Positions 1-8,009 are shown, counted from the stretch's first letter. The stretch is 13,575 nucleotides of DNA from Candidatus Aerophobus profundus SCGC AAA252-L23 (GCA_000402295.1 AQRW01000116.1:1-13575), one strand, 5' to 3'. The notes: generated by a model not told the origin, from the sequence alone. Translations and numbers: made by a program.

Positions 1-333
1 CAGAGCAACAGCAGTAGTATCAGAACCACCTCTTCCCAGGGTAGTAATCGTATTTCCATAAGTAGTTCCCTGAAAACCAGCCACAACCACAATATAACCC
101 TTTTTTAGCTCTTCCTGGATCTTTTGGCAGTTTACTTTGATAATACGAGCTTTGGTATGAACTTCGTCGGTGATGATCCCTATTTGATTTCCGGTGAAAG
201 AAATTGCCTTCTGGCCTACCGAGTTGAGAGCAGTAGTTAAAAGAGCGGCAGAAACAATTTCTCCGGTAGAGAGGATAACATCTACCTCTCTCTTGGGAGG
301 GGTGAGAGTGATTTTATGAATGAGTTTCAGGAG
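1..333 (-). pseudogene. lysC: Aspartokinase, N-terminal catalytic segment, inverted and partial (runs off the left edge)
   Basis: The minus strand is open from 333 to the window edge (111 codons) and reads as an internal piece of the aspartokinase kinase domain. It starts LLKLIHKITLTPPKREVDV, continues through LSTGE, FTGNQIGIIT and VVVAGFQG, and ends in the hallmark GRGGSDTTAVAL at the edge. By family alignment from memory this is roughly residues 50-160 of a 400-residue enzyme. The usual N-terminus (KFGGTSV) is absent: a TAA at 336-334 lies directly upstream in this frame. The rest of the same enzyme, the ACT domains, lies head-to-head on the plus strand from about 324. Aspartokinase phosphorylates aspartate in the first step of lysine/threonine/methionine synthesis. 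This fragment cannot make an enzyme as drawn. It is either one side of an inversion or one side of a chimeric join. The family call is secure; the cause is open. Confidence 0.85.
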
Positions 334-791
334 TTACTCTCAATCAAGATGAAGCAAAAATAACGGTGAAAGAGGTTCCCAATGAACCCGGGGTAGCTGG
401 CCTGCTCTTTACCCATCTGGCTGAGGTCAATATTAATGTAGACATGATCGTACAAAGTAGCTCAATGCAGGGAACCAATAATATTTCCTTTACCGTAAAC
501 AAAAAAAACTTGAATGAGGCCAAAATAGTCTTAGAGAAAATACAACCAGAGTTATCTTATCGGGAAATTATCTATGACTCCGAAATTGCCAAAGTTTCCG
601 CTGTCGGAGCAGGAATGCAATCACATCCAGGGGTAGCAGCTCGAACATTTAGCTGCCTGGGAAAACTCGGGATAAATATAGACATAATCAGCACTTCGGA
701 AATAAAAATATCTTGTATAGTAAGTAAAAAGGATGGAGTGAGAGCCGTGAGAGCTATTCATCAGGAGTTCAATCTGGATAAGATCTCCTGA
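324..791 (+). pseudogene. lysC: Aspartokinase C-terminal regulatory (ACT) domains, lacking the kinase part
   Basis: The frame is open from a TGA at 321-323 and reads VSGVTLNQDEAKITVKEVPN, the normal linker into the tandem ACT domains of aspartokinase. The first ACT holds NINVDMIVQSSS and the second holds KVSAVGAGMQSHPGVAAR and ISTSEIKIS; it ends AIHQEFNLDKIS. These domains bind the lysine and/or threonine feedback inhibitor. About 156 residues are present and the upstream ~260 are missing in this orientation. A GTG at 366 could start translation, but it has no convincing ribosome site and falls inside the first ACT domain, so it is more likely an internal valine. In some bacteria the ACT portion is made separately as a beta subunit from an internal start, so expression is not excluded. 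It is followed 45 bp later by asd, a classic lysC-asd order. Confidence 0.85.
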
Positions 792-836
792 ATTACCTTC
801 CCAATAAGAAACCAGAGAAAAGCAAAGAGGAAAAAT

Positions 837-1853
837 TTGAATGCAAAATATAATGTTGCCGTGGTAGGTGCCACCGGGGCCGTGGGAGAGGAAATGCTCA
901 AGATTTTGGAAGAGCGAGACTTTCCCATCAAAAATCTACGCCTCCTGGCTTCACTAAGGTCTGAAGGAAGAAATATTAAATTTGCCGGTGAAAGTCTCCG
1001 GGTGGAAGATCTCAATAAAGCCTCTCTCGAGGGAATTGAAATTGCCCTTTTCTCGGCCGGCACTTCCGTCTCCCGTCAATACGCTCCCCTTTTCACTGAA
1101 TCAGGAGCAGTAGTGGTGGACAATTCTGCTGCCTTTCGAATGGATAAAGATGTACCCTTGGTGGTTCCTGAGGTTAATCCAGAGGCTCTCCGAAATCACC
1201 ACGGTATTATTGCCAACCCTAACTGCTCGACTATTCAACTGGTAGTAGCTATAAACCCGCTCCACCAACAAGCCAGAATAAAACGTATGATTGTATCTAC
1301 TTTTCAATCAGTGTCTGGGACCGGCCGAGGTGCCATAGCAGAACTGCGTCATCAGAGTGAACAGTATCTAAGGCAGGAACCTATTATTGCTGAGGTTTAT
1401 CCTCATCAAATTGCCTTTAACTTACTTCCTCACATTGGAGAATTCCTTCCTAACGGCTATACCAGCGAAGAGATGAAGTTACTCAATGAGACTCGAAAGA
1501 TTATACAAGATGATGCTATCAGAGTAACAGCCACCTGTGTTAGAGTCCCCGTATTCATCTCTCATTCAGAAGCAGTTACCCTGGAAACCGAAAAAAGAAT
1601 CACTGCCCAACAAGCCCGGGAGATCCTCATGAGAGCCCCAGGAGTAATTGTGCGCGATAATCCCTCCCGCCAGATTTATCCTCTCCCAGTGGAAGGGATT
1701 GGTAAGGATGCCGTTTTTGTGGGACGAATCCGGGAAGATGAATCCCTTCCCCACAGTCTTAATCTCTGGGTGGTTTCTGACAATTTGAGAAAGGGCGCTG
1801 CTCTTAACGCCATTCAGATTGCTGAATTATTAATCAAAGAGAGTTTATTATGA
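837..1853 (+). CDS. asd: Aspartate-semialdehyde dehydrogenase
   Basis: Reduces aspartyl-4-phosphate to aspartate 4-semialdehyde with NADPH, the step after aspartokinase, in the cytoplasm. The 338-residue length is normal for the family. The N-terminal Rossmann fold has the dinucleotide-binding motif VVGATGAVGEEM (9-20). The catalytic cysteine is C130 in ANPNCST, followed by the FQSVSGTGRGA substrate region (156-166). The expected active-site histidine is H243 in VPVFISHSEA. The start is TTG at 837, chosen because AAAGAGG (824-830) sits 6 bp upstream and MNAKYNVAVVGATG gives the usual short lead into the fold; the nearby ATG at 841 is out of frame. It follows the lysC ACT piece by 45 bp and precedes ribD by 25 bp, so the three look co-transcribed. 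All key residues are present and the gene looks intact. Confidence 0.97.
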   Translation: MNAKYNVAVVGATGAVGEEMLKILEERDFPIKNLRLLASLRSEGRNIKFAGESLRVEDLNKASLEGIEIALFSAGTSVSRQYAPLFTESGAVVVDNSAAFRMDKDVPLVVPEVNPEALRNHHGIIANPNCSTIQLVVAINPLHQQARIKRMIVSTFQSVSGTGRGAIAELRHQSEQYLRQEPIIAEVYPHQIAFNLLPHIGEFLPNGYTSEEMKLLNETRKIIQDDAIRVTATCVRVPVFISHSEAVTLETEKRITAQQAREILMRAPGVIVRDNPSRQIYPLPVEGIGKDAVFVGRIREDESLPHSLNLWVVSDNLRKGAALNAIQIAELLIKESLL

Positions 1854-1878
1854 GACTTGACCTTTCCTATCTTTCACC

Positions 1879-2988
1879 ATGAAAGAAAAGTGGATGTATA
1901 TGGCTCTGGCTCTGGCTAAAAGGGGAGTGGAAACAGTTCCTCCCAATCCAGCCGTAGGAGCAGTAATTGTCAAAAAAGATAAGCTCATTGCCAAAGGTTA
2001 CCATCGCTATTTTGGGGGACCTCATGCTGAAATTGAAGCATTAAGACAAGCCAAAGAAAAAGCCAGGGGAGCTACCTTATATGTGACCTTAGAACCGTGT
2101 TCCCATTACGGTAAAACTCCTCCCTGTACCGATAAAATAATCAGCAGTGGAATTCGCCAAGTTGTAGCCGCCACCCTGGATCCCAACCCTCTCAACCGAG
2201 GGAGAGGAATAACCCAGTTGGAGGAGACCGGAATAGAAACCGAAGTGGGAATATGTGAGAAAGAAGCCCGAGTTCTCAATGCTCCTTTTTTCAAATTTAT
2301 GGAGAAGCAACTACCTTTTGTTATTGTCAAAACTGCTGCCAGTCTCGACGGAAAAATCGCTACCTCTACCGGCTTATCAAAGTGGATTACTAATCGACGA
2401 TCTCGTGAAGCTGGACACCATCTACGCAGCCAGGTTGACGCCATTTTAGTGGGAATTAACACCGTACTTAGAGATGACCCAGCCCTGCTCAGTTCCCCAC
2501 CCAAAAATCTCCTACGTATTGTACTGGATAGTAAACTGAGAATCTCTCCCCGGGCTCGGATTCTTCAAAACCAGCATTTAGCGGAAACTCTTATCTTTAC
2601 AACTTCCCAGGCTGATGAAAAAAAATTGAAGGAACTGGAAAAACTGAAGATTAAGATCCAGATAGTGCCCGCGGAAAAACAAAGGGTTAATCTAACCATA
2701 GTTCTCCAGAAGCTGGCACAACTGGAGATAATGAGACTACTGGTGGAAGGAGGAGGAGAAACCATAGCCTCATTTTTTGAGACGGGAAATGTCGATAAAA
2801 TCTTCCTTTTTATAGCTCCCCGGATCATCGGAGGAAGAAAAGCCATTACCTGGGTAGAGGGAAAAGGAGTTACTCAGTTATCTTCTACCCCCTGGATCCA
2901 GATTGACTCTGTAAAACATATTGATCAAGATCTTCTCATTGAGGGCCGGATAACCTACCAACCTCCTTTAAAAAGCCCACCGGAATAA
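1879..2988 (+). CDS. ribD: Bifunctional riboflavin biosynthesis deaminase/reductase RibD
   Basis: Catalyses two consecutive riboflavin steps: deamination of diaminohydroxyphosphoribosylaminopyrimidine, then NADPH-dependent reduction of the ribosyl side chain. The 369 residues cover both domains. The cytidine-deaminase-like N-terminal domain (about 1-145) has the zinc ligands H49 (GGPHAE, with catalytic E51), C74 (EPCSHYGKTPPC) and C83. The C-terminal reductase domain (about 146-360) starts at VIVKTAASLDGKIA and holds WITN, ILVGINTVLRDDPAL and LLVEGGGETIASF. The ATG at 1879 is the only in-frame start after an upstream TGA at 1858. It lacks a clear Shine-Dalgarno, so translation may depend on coupling to asd or on M6, which follows an A/G-rich stretch. 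No ribE, ribBA or ribH is in the window. Its 3' end overlaps the convergent phosphate permease gene by 21 bp. Confidence 0.97.
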   Translation: MKEKWMYMALALAKRGVETVPPNPAVGAVIVKKDKLIAKGYHRYFGGPHAEIEALRQAKEKARGATLYVTLEPCSHYGKTPPCTDKIISSGIRQVVAATLDPNPLNRGRGITQLEETGIETEVGICEKEARVLNAPFFKFMEKQLPFVIVKTAASLDGKIATSTGLSKWITNRRSREAGHHLRSQVDAILVGINTVLRDDPALLSSPPKNLLRIVLDSKLRISPRARILQNQHLAETLIFTTSQADEKKLKELEKLKIKIQIVPAEKQRVNLTIVLQKLAQLEIMRLLVEGGGETIASFFETGNVDKIFLFIAPRIIGGRKAITWVEGKGVTQLSSTPWIQIDSVKHIDQDLLIEGRITYQPPLKSPPE

Positions 2989-4206
2989 CAGATAGATGAA
3001 AGCAGTTAGGGCACCGGCTACCGGTAAAGTAATCAACCAGGAAATAACAATATTGCGCAAGACTTTGAGGTCAAGAGCCTCAATGCCCCGGGCCAACCCA
3101 ACTCCCACCACGGAACCTACTGAGGTATGAGTGGTGGAAACAGGCATCCCCAGACGGGAAAAAATTAGTACCACTGTAGCCGCGCCAAATTCAGTGGCAA
3201 ATCCCCGACTGGGAGTAACTTCAGTTATTTTCTCTCCAATAGTCTCCATTACCCGGTGACCCCAGGTAGCAATTCCTACCACCAGGCCCACCCCTCCTAA
3301 CCCCAAAACCCATAGAGGAACCGGAACCTGAACTCCAATTGTTCCTGTCTGTACCACCGCTATGATAGCTGCCACTGGTCCAATGGCATTAGCTACGTCG
3401 TTGGCTCCGTTGCCAAAAGCTTCATAAGAAGCACTGAGAACTTGAAGAGGTTTAGAAAAATTTTCTACCCTTTCATATTCGTTATTAGCTCTGGAGGGAA
3501 CTCGCCGCAAAAAGAGATAACTGGCCAAGCCTGCCATTACAGCTATCAGTGCGGAAATAGCCAGGGCATAGCCCAAGGGATAGTACAAATGGAGGTTTTT
3601 CGGCCCCCGGTAAGTGATAGTTAGAGCAAGAACAAAAAAGACTAGACCTACCAATAAAAATCCAATCTTTTTGAATCCTTCCAGAGGATGAGAAACAGCT
3701 AAAATTTTCCGCCGAATAAAAAGGAAAATCAGATAAGAAATAAGCACCCCGGCCAGGGGGGAGATGAGCCAACTGGAGATAATACCGACAACAACTCCCC
3801 AGTTTATCTGTCCAGCTCCCACCTCAATCAGGCCGAAACCAATCAGAGCTCCCACAATAGAGTGACTGGTGGAGACCGGCAGACGAAGATAGGTAGCGAT
3901 ACTCACCCAGGTTCCGGCACCGATCAAAACAGCAAACATACCCCAGACCAAAAGATAAGGATTACCGACAAAATTAAGAGGATCGATAACTCCTTGGCGA
4001 ATAGTATTGGTAACATGGCTTCCCACCAGGACCGCCCCCAGGAAGGTGCATACTCCAGCTACCACTACCGCACTCCGAAGACTAAGAGCTCCTGACCCTA
4101 CGGAAGTTCCCATAGAGTTAGCCACATCATTGGCCCCAATATTAACTGCCATATAAAATCCGGTTCCTATGGCAATTAGTAACAGGAATAGGGGATTAAC
4201 CACCAT
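2968..4206 (-). CDS. pit: Inorganic phosphate transporter, PiT family
   Basis: Integral membrane permease that takes up inorganic phosphate, in this family usually as a metal-phosphate complex with H+ or Na+. At 412 residues it has the typical inverted duplication: GANDVANS (24-31) with LPVSTSHSIVGA (109-120) in the first half, and GNGANDVANA (265-274) with GMPVSTTHTSVGS (353-365) in the second. Roughly ten hydrophobic segments are visible, with a polar loop at about 236-262 between the halves. The start is ATG at 4206 with AAGGA 7 nt upstream. It lies 41 bp downstream of the PhoU-like gene, a pairing common in bacteria, and the two are very probably co-transcribed. No terminator is visible, and its end overlaps ribD, which is transcribed toward it. 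It could also be named pitA. Confidence 0.96.
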   Translation of the reverse strand: MVVNPLFLLLIAIGTGFYMAVNIGANDVANSMGTSVGSGALSLRSAVVVAGVCTFLGAVLVGSHVTNTIRQGVIDPLNFVGNPYLLVWGMFAVLIGAGTWVSIATYLRLPVSTSHSIVGALIGFGLIEVGAGQINWGVVVGIISSWLISPLAGVLISYLIFLFIRRKILAVSHPLEGFKKIGFLLVGLVFFVLALTITYRGPKNLHLYYPLGYALAISALIAVMAGLASYLFLRRVPSRANNEYERVENFSKPLQVLSASYEAFGNGANDVANAIGPVAAIIAVVQTGTIGVQVPVPLWVLGLGGVGLVVGIATWGHRVMETIGEKITEVTPSRGFATEFGAATVVLIFSRLGMPVSTTHTSVGSVVGVGLARGIEALDLKVLRNIVISWLITLPVAGALTAFIYLLFRWAF

Positions 4207-4247
4207 TCATCGTTCCTTCTTGACCTATCCAGCAAACTGTTCAATTT

Positions 4248-4922
4248 TTAGCGGGCAATCATACACCGGAGATAATCTCCAGTGTTCTGAGCATGATCAG
4301 CTACTGAGCCTAACTCTCCAATAATCTTCATCAAAAAGAAAATGGAAATGGCGTCTATCTTCTTCTCCATTTTAAACATCTTTTTGGCACAATTTTGTTG
4401 AATAACATCAGCTTCAAACTCACTTCTATCAATAACCCCGATAAGCTCAGAAACCTTTTCTTCCTCGAATTGGGAAAAGGAACTTTGGGAAAGAATTTTA
4501 ATATGTGAACAAGCTGTGATCAAGGCATCTATCGTCTCCAGCACTTTATCCACCAGTTTCATCAATTCATCTTTCAATCCGGGAGGAACAAGCGTTTTTC
4601 TCATCTCTATTAATCTAGCGATGTCTTCCACCGAATCAGCAATAGCATCCTCTTGTTTAAGAAAGGTCAGAATATCCGAACGATTCACGGACATAAACAT
4701 CCGGTAGGGTAAGCGTTCTCGAATTCCGTTTTTGATTATGTCCGCTTCATGTTCAAGGTGGGAGATTCTTTCCACTCTCCTGGGCAATTCCACGGAATCT
4801 TGTTCCCCAAAAGCCTTCATTAATAGGGGAAGCTGATCACAACACTCTTTAACTTTTTCCAGATGTTGGTGCAACGCCTCAAAAGGGGACCGATGAAATA
4901 AATCACCTAAAATACTTCTCAA
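4248..4922 (-). CDS. PhoU-like phosphate transport regulator, DUF47/TIGR00153 type
   Basis: Cytoplasmic, all-helical protein of the DUF47 family, which commonly sits next to PiT permeases and is thought to modulate them. Direct function in this organism is inferred. Family features are the N-terminal RSPFEALHQHLEKVKEC segment, two helical repeats with acidic metal-binding-type motifs (HLEHEADIIK, ending in RLPYRMFMSVNRSDI; then RSEFEADVIQ) and the C-terminal ELGSVADHAQNTGDYL. The start chosen here is TTG at 4922, giving 224 residues. A perfect Shine-Dalgarno AGGAGGTGA occupies 4936-4928 and ends 8 nt upstream. The longer frame opening at GTG 4931 would place the start codon inside that ribosome site. 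A 28-bp inverted repeat lies in the leader. The pit gene follows after 41 bp. Confidence 0.93.
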   Translation of the reverse strand: MRSILGDLFHRSPFEALHQHLEKVKECCDQLPLLMKAFGEQDSVELPRRVERISHLEHEADIIKNGIRERLPYRMFMSVNRSDILTFLKQEDAIADSVEDIARLIEMRKTLVPPGLKDELMKLVDKVLETIDALITACSHIKILSQSSFSQFEEEKVSELIGVIDRSEFEADVIQQNCAKKMFKMEKKIDAISIFFLMKIIGELGSVADHAQNTGDYLRCMIAR

Positions 4923-4927
4923 GCTTA

Positions 4928-4936
4928 TCACCTCCT
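4928..4936 (-). promoter_or_regulatory. Consensus Shine-Dalgarno that sets the PhoU-like start
   Basis: The minus strand reads AGGAGGTGA, a full complement to the usual 3' end of 16S rRNA. The spacing from AGGAGG to the TTG at 4922 is 8 nt, which favours TTG over the GTG that overlaps the site itself. This also supports a canonical anti-Shine-Dalgarno sequence in this organism. Confidence 0.8.
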
Positions 4937-4948
4937 CATGTGTTATTC

Positions 4949-4976
4949 TAAACTCACCAGTATGTGGTTGAGTTTA
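4949..4976. promoter_or_regulatory. Perfect 8-bp inverted repeat in the phoU-like/pit leader (possible operator)
   Basis: TAAACTCA (4949-4956) and TGAGTTTA (4969-4976) are exact reverse complements with 12 bp between them. A further CCA/TGG pairing is possible inside. The repeat ends 12 bp upstream of the Shine-Dalgarno of the PhoU-like gene. A -10-like TAGAAT on the minus strand (4950-4945) overlaps its edge, though no good -35 box accompanies it. Its geometry fits a dimeric repressor site or an RNA hairpin in the leader. It is not a Pho box, which is a direct repeat. The regulator is unknown. Confidence 0.5.
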
Positions 4977-5035
4977 ATTGTTTGATCTTTCCTTAGTTAA
5001 AACCCTGAATAGCTTACTCTTAATTGCCTTATTTT

Positions 5036-5075
5036 CCAGGCGGGAAAAAATCACCCTTATTTTCTTCCCGCCTGG
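5036..5075 (-). terminator. Strong hairpin spanning the stop codon of the helicase-nuclease gene
   Basis: CCAGGCGGGAA (5036-5046) pairs exactly with TTCCCGCCTGG (5065-5075). The stem is extended by an A/T-rich part with one bulged base and closes on a 7-base loop (CACCCTT on the plus strand), giving about 16 pairs. The TAA stop of the helicase gene (5059-5057) lies at the loop. No uridine tract follows on either strand, so this is not a textbook intrinsic terminator. It could be a 3'-end stabiliser or a U-tract-independent terminator separating the helicase from the phoU-like/pit unit 100 bp downstream. Confidence 0.5.
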
Positions 5076-7978
5076 GGACAAATATTCTGATAAGCACAGT
5101 ACCGACAGGACAAATATCCGGGTTGAGCGGGATAAGAATGAGAGCGGATCCCCAGCGAAGCCTGCTTAATTTTGTCTATGGCTCGGCTAATCTTGTTCTC
5201 TTTAGGCTGAGTTTTTCCCGCCAATCCGGTTTCCAGAAAATGAAGCTCCAGCCAATCAGGAAGAGTTCTAAAAACTCGCTGGTAAGCCAAAGCATAAATG
5301 TCTAACTGAAGGCTTTCCCGAGCTCTTCTATCAGCTCTTTTCTGCTCCCTTACCTCTGAAGATTTAAAGTCAATTATGTGAACTCCTTCCTTGTCCTTTT
5401 TTATCAGATCCCAGCGACCCACTATCCGATTATTCTCCAGCATGAAGCTAAACTTTTTCTCCACGTAGGCAGGTTTACCTTTTTCTTGAGAAGCTCGCTG
5501 ATAAAAAGACTGTAAAGTTATCCTTCCTACTTTCAGCCTTTCTTCCTCGTGCTGGCGACTCATAAAACCCTCATTAACCCAGGCCCCCTCAAAAATAGTT
5601 AACAGTTCATCCTGGCTAATTTTCTTTTCCGCTAATTTCCGACGATAGAATTCACCTATGGCCTCATGAAGGGCTTTACCATAAACAACAGCATGATGCT
5701 GAAGGATAGGCACTCTTAGAATGTGAACATACTTATACTTAAGAGGACAGGTCAAATAATCATCAATCTGCAGATAAGATAAAGATATAACCTCCCGAGA
5801 AAAAGAAGCCGTATAGGCACCTGTTTCTTCCTGAACAGCCGGAGCACTTCTCTCAATTACCTCTAATGGCGAAGATTGAGTGGGTCTAAAAGTTTTTTTC
5901 AGTTGGTTCAGAGCTTCCAGAACAAAAGGCGAGACTTTACGAGGGCGTTTACCACCATAATCCAGAGCACTGGTAAAGTAAAGTTCCTTCTGAGCTCGGG
6001 TCATGCCCACATAGAAAAGACGACGCTCCTCCTGAAGATGAAAGTTCCCCGAGGGCAAAATATCTCTAATCAGTAAATCCGGCAGTGATATCGGCTCGCG
6101 GCGATACTTGCAGGGAAATCTTTGGGAAACCAAGCCAGCCATAATGACTACCGGAAATTCTAATCCTTTAGCCTTATGGACAGTAAGGACATTAACTGCT
6201 TCTTCGGTCAACTCAGCCTCAGCTACTGCTGGGTTATCTCCCGCCTGGATGAGTAAATCCAGATGTCTGGTAAAGTCAAATAATCTATCATTACTGAGAA
6301 CCGGGGCCACGGTGCGTACTAAGTCAAAGAAACGAGCAATATTCCTCACCTTTTCTTCATTCAAGGAAGTGGGATGGGAGGTTAATTTTCGGAGATAGCC
6401 ACTTCGGGTAACAAAATGATAAAAGGTTTCTCCGCAACTTATCTGGAGAGTCAGATCAGCGTAATACTTCAAGTCTTGCAAAATTCTTTCAATAATCTCT
6501 CGCCCCGGCGGGGAGATTTCCTCATTTAAGTCGGAAAGCTCGCTTAGATGAGAGAATACATAAAAAAGAGAGCGATTTTTTCGACTGGCGTAGTTCATAG
6601 AAAGAGTCAAGTCCTTAATGGGAAGCTGATAAATTTCTGAGGCAGTTAAATAATAAAGACTGAGACTGTCCTGAAAATTGGTTACCGATCGGGCAAAGGA
6701 AATGAGCAACTTGATTTCCTGACGCTCATAAAGCCCCTCATTACCCGAAAAATGCCAGGGAATATCAGCCATGTTCAAAGCACGTAAAAAAGGATCAGCG
6801 TTACTGTTAGCTCTTATCAAGATAGCAAAGTCACCGTATTTATACGAGCCACTGCCCTGCTTGTTTTTGATTAACTTAGCTACCGCTTCGGCTTCGGCAA
6901 AAAGGGTGTCAAAGTGTAAATGCTCTACCCTACCCTCTTTCTTCTTCTCAGCCACCAGCCTTTTATCAATGTTATTCTTAAATTCAAGTCTATCTGGATT
7001 ATTGTAACTGATTAATCGATAAGCTGAATCCAAAATAGATTGAGGAGATCGATAATTCCGGGTAAGAACAATTTGTTTGGCTTTAGAATAGGTATTAATA
7101 AATCCAAGAATATTGCTGATAGCCGCTCCTCGGAACTTATAGATGGACTGATCATCGTCTCCCACCACCGTGATGTTCTGATGTTCACTCCCGAGCAATT
7201 TAATTAACTGAAACTGACTATAGTTGGTATCCTGAAATTCATCCACTAAAATGTAACGGAACTGTCTCTGGTATTTTTTCAAGATAGCTGGATGAGAACG
7301 GAAAAGCCTAAGAGGAAGAGTTATCTGATCTCCGAAATCAATTTTTCCCTCCCGGGCCAGAAGCTCTTGATATTTCTCGTAGGTGAGAGCCAATTCCTCT
7401 TCCCGGGTAGCTATCTCGATCAACTCTTTATCCTCCGGATTACTCTCTACTTCTTCCTTTAATTTCTGAGCGTATTCCAAATACTCCCGTGGAGTTACAT
7501 CTTCATCTTTGGCCCGGCTAATCAAGGCCAGGATAGCCTCTATGTGTTTGCTAGGATTTCCTAAAGGACGATAATAGGAAAGAGAAAATTCGAAGAGATG
7601 ATTACGAAAAAAAATAATCTGCTCTGGCCGGTTCAAGACACGCAGCTCAGGAGAAAATCCCATTTCCAAAGCATTTTCTTTAAGAATTGTGTTACCAAAA
7701 GCATGAAAAGTACCAATCCACACCTGGGTGCACCCATAAGGAAGTAAAATATCTACTCTTTCCTCCATTTCCATAGCGGCCTTTTCGGTAAAGGTGAGAG
7801 CAAGAATTTGCTCCGGCTCAGCCTTCCCTGAGGCAATAAGATAAGCAATACGTTGGGTAATAACCCGAGTTTTTCCTGTTCCGGCACCGGCCACAATCAA
7901 GAGCGGACCATCACTGTAAGTAACTGCCTCTTTTTGGGAGGGATTAAGACCCTCTAAAATGTGCTCGATCCCGGACAC
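5057..7978 (-). CDS. UvrD/Rep-type DNA helicase fused to a RecB/AddB-like Fe-S nuclease domain
   Basis: ATP-driven superfamily 1A helicase with a C-terminal nuclease, 973 residues, likely acting in DNA break processing or repair. Helicase motifs in order: Q-motif LNPSQKEAV (11-19), Walker A GAGTGKT (31-37), LTFTEKAAMEM (61-71), Walker B ILVDEFQDTN (243-252), VVGDDDQSIYKFRGA (271-285), LTRNYRS (305-311), NVLTVHKAKGLEFPVV (596-611) and RRLFYVGMTRAQKELY (652-667). The nuclease domain (about 735-973) has GRWD (D857), IIDFKSS (D870, K872) and the QxxxY motif QLDIY (891-895). Four cysteines, C744, C958, C961 and C967 (CPLKY...CRYCAYQNIC), match the split iron-sulfur arrangement of AddB and Cas4-type nucleases. 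The start is GTG 7978, with TAGGAG 6 nt upstream. No AddB/RecC-like partner lies in the window. It may be an AdnA-like or stand-alone form; the exact subfamily is uncertain. Confidence 0.93.
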   Translation of the reverse strand: MSGIEHILEGLNPSQKEAVTYSDGPLLIVAGAGTGKTRVITQRIAYLIASGKAEPEQILALTFTEKAAMEMEERVDILLPYGCTQVWIGTFHAFGNTILKENALEMGFSPELRVLNRPEQIIFFRNHLFEFSLSYYRPLGNPSKHIEAILALISRAKDEDVTPREYLEYAQKLKEEVESNPEDKELIEIATREEELALTYEKYQELLAREGKIDFGDQITLPLRLFRSHPAILKKYQRQFRYILVDEFQDTNYSQFQLIKLLGSEHQNITVVGDDDQSIYKFRGAAISNILGFINTYSKAKQIVLTRNYRSPQSILDSAYRLISYNNPDRLEFKNNIDKRLVAEKKKEGRVEHLHFDTLFAEAEAVAKLIKNKQGSGSYKYGDFAILIRANSNADPFLRALNMADIPWHFSGNEGLYERQEIKLLISFARSVTNFQDSLSLYYLTASEIYQLPIKDLTLSMNYASRKNRSLFYVFSHLSELSDLNEEISPPGREIIERILQDLKYYADLTLQISCGETFYHFVTRSGYLRKLTSHPTSLNEEKVRNIARFFDLVRTVAPVLSNDRLFDFTRHLDLLIQAGDNPAVAEAELTEEAVNVLTVHKAKGLEFPVVIMAGLVSQRFPCKYRREPISLPDLLIRDILPSGNFHLQEERRLFYVGMTRAQKELYFTSALDYGGKRPRKVSPFVLEALNQLKKTFRPTQSSPLEVIERSAPAVQEETGAYTASFSREVISLSYLQIDDYLTCPLKYKYVHILRVPILQHHAVVYGKALHEAIGEFYRRKLAEKKISQDELLTIFEGAWVNEGFMSRQHEEERLKVGRITLQSFYQRASQEKGKPAYVEKKFSFMLENNRIVGRWDLIKKDKEGVHIIDFKSSEVREQKRADRRARESLQLDIYALAYQRVFRTLPDWLELHFLETGLAGKTQPKENKISRAIDKIKQASLGIRSHSYPAQPGYLSCRYCAYQNICPQAGRK

Positions 7979-8009
7979 GGTTTTCTCCTACGAAAAATTA
8001 GCTTTTATT

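Noticed and set aside
366..791. Stand-alone small ACT-domain protein starting at GTG 366
   Set aside because: The family sequence continues upstream to 324 in frame (VSGVTLNQDEAKIT), the GTG falls inside the first ACT strand and there is no good ribosome site. A truncated lysC is the better reading, though an internal beta-subunit-like start cannot be fully excluded.
761..1063. Open frame of 100 codons on the minus strand opposite the start of asd
   Set aside because: It overlaps the Rossmann motif region of a well-supported asd gene and has no ribosome site or family resemblance.
4949..4976. Pho box
   Set aside because: Pho boxes are direct heptamer repeats; this is an inverted repeat.
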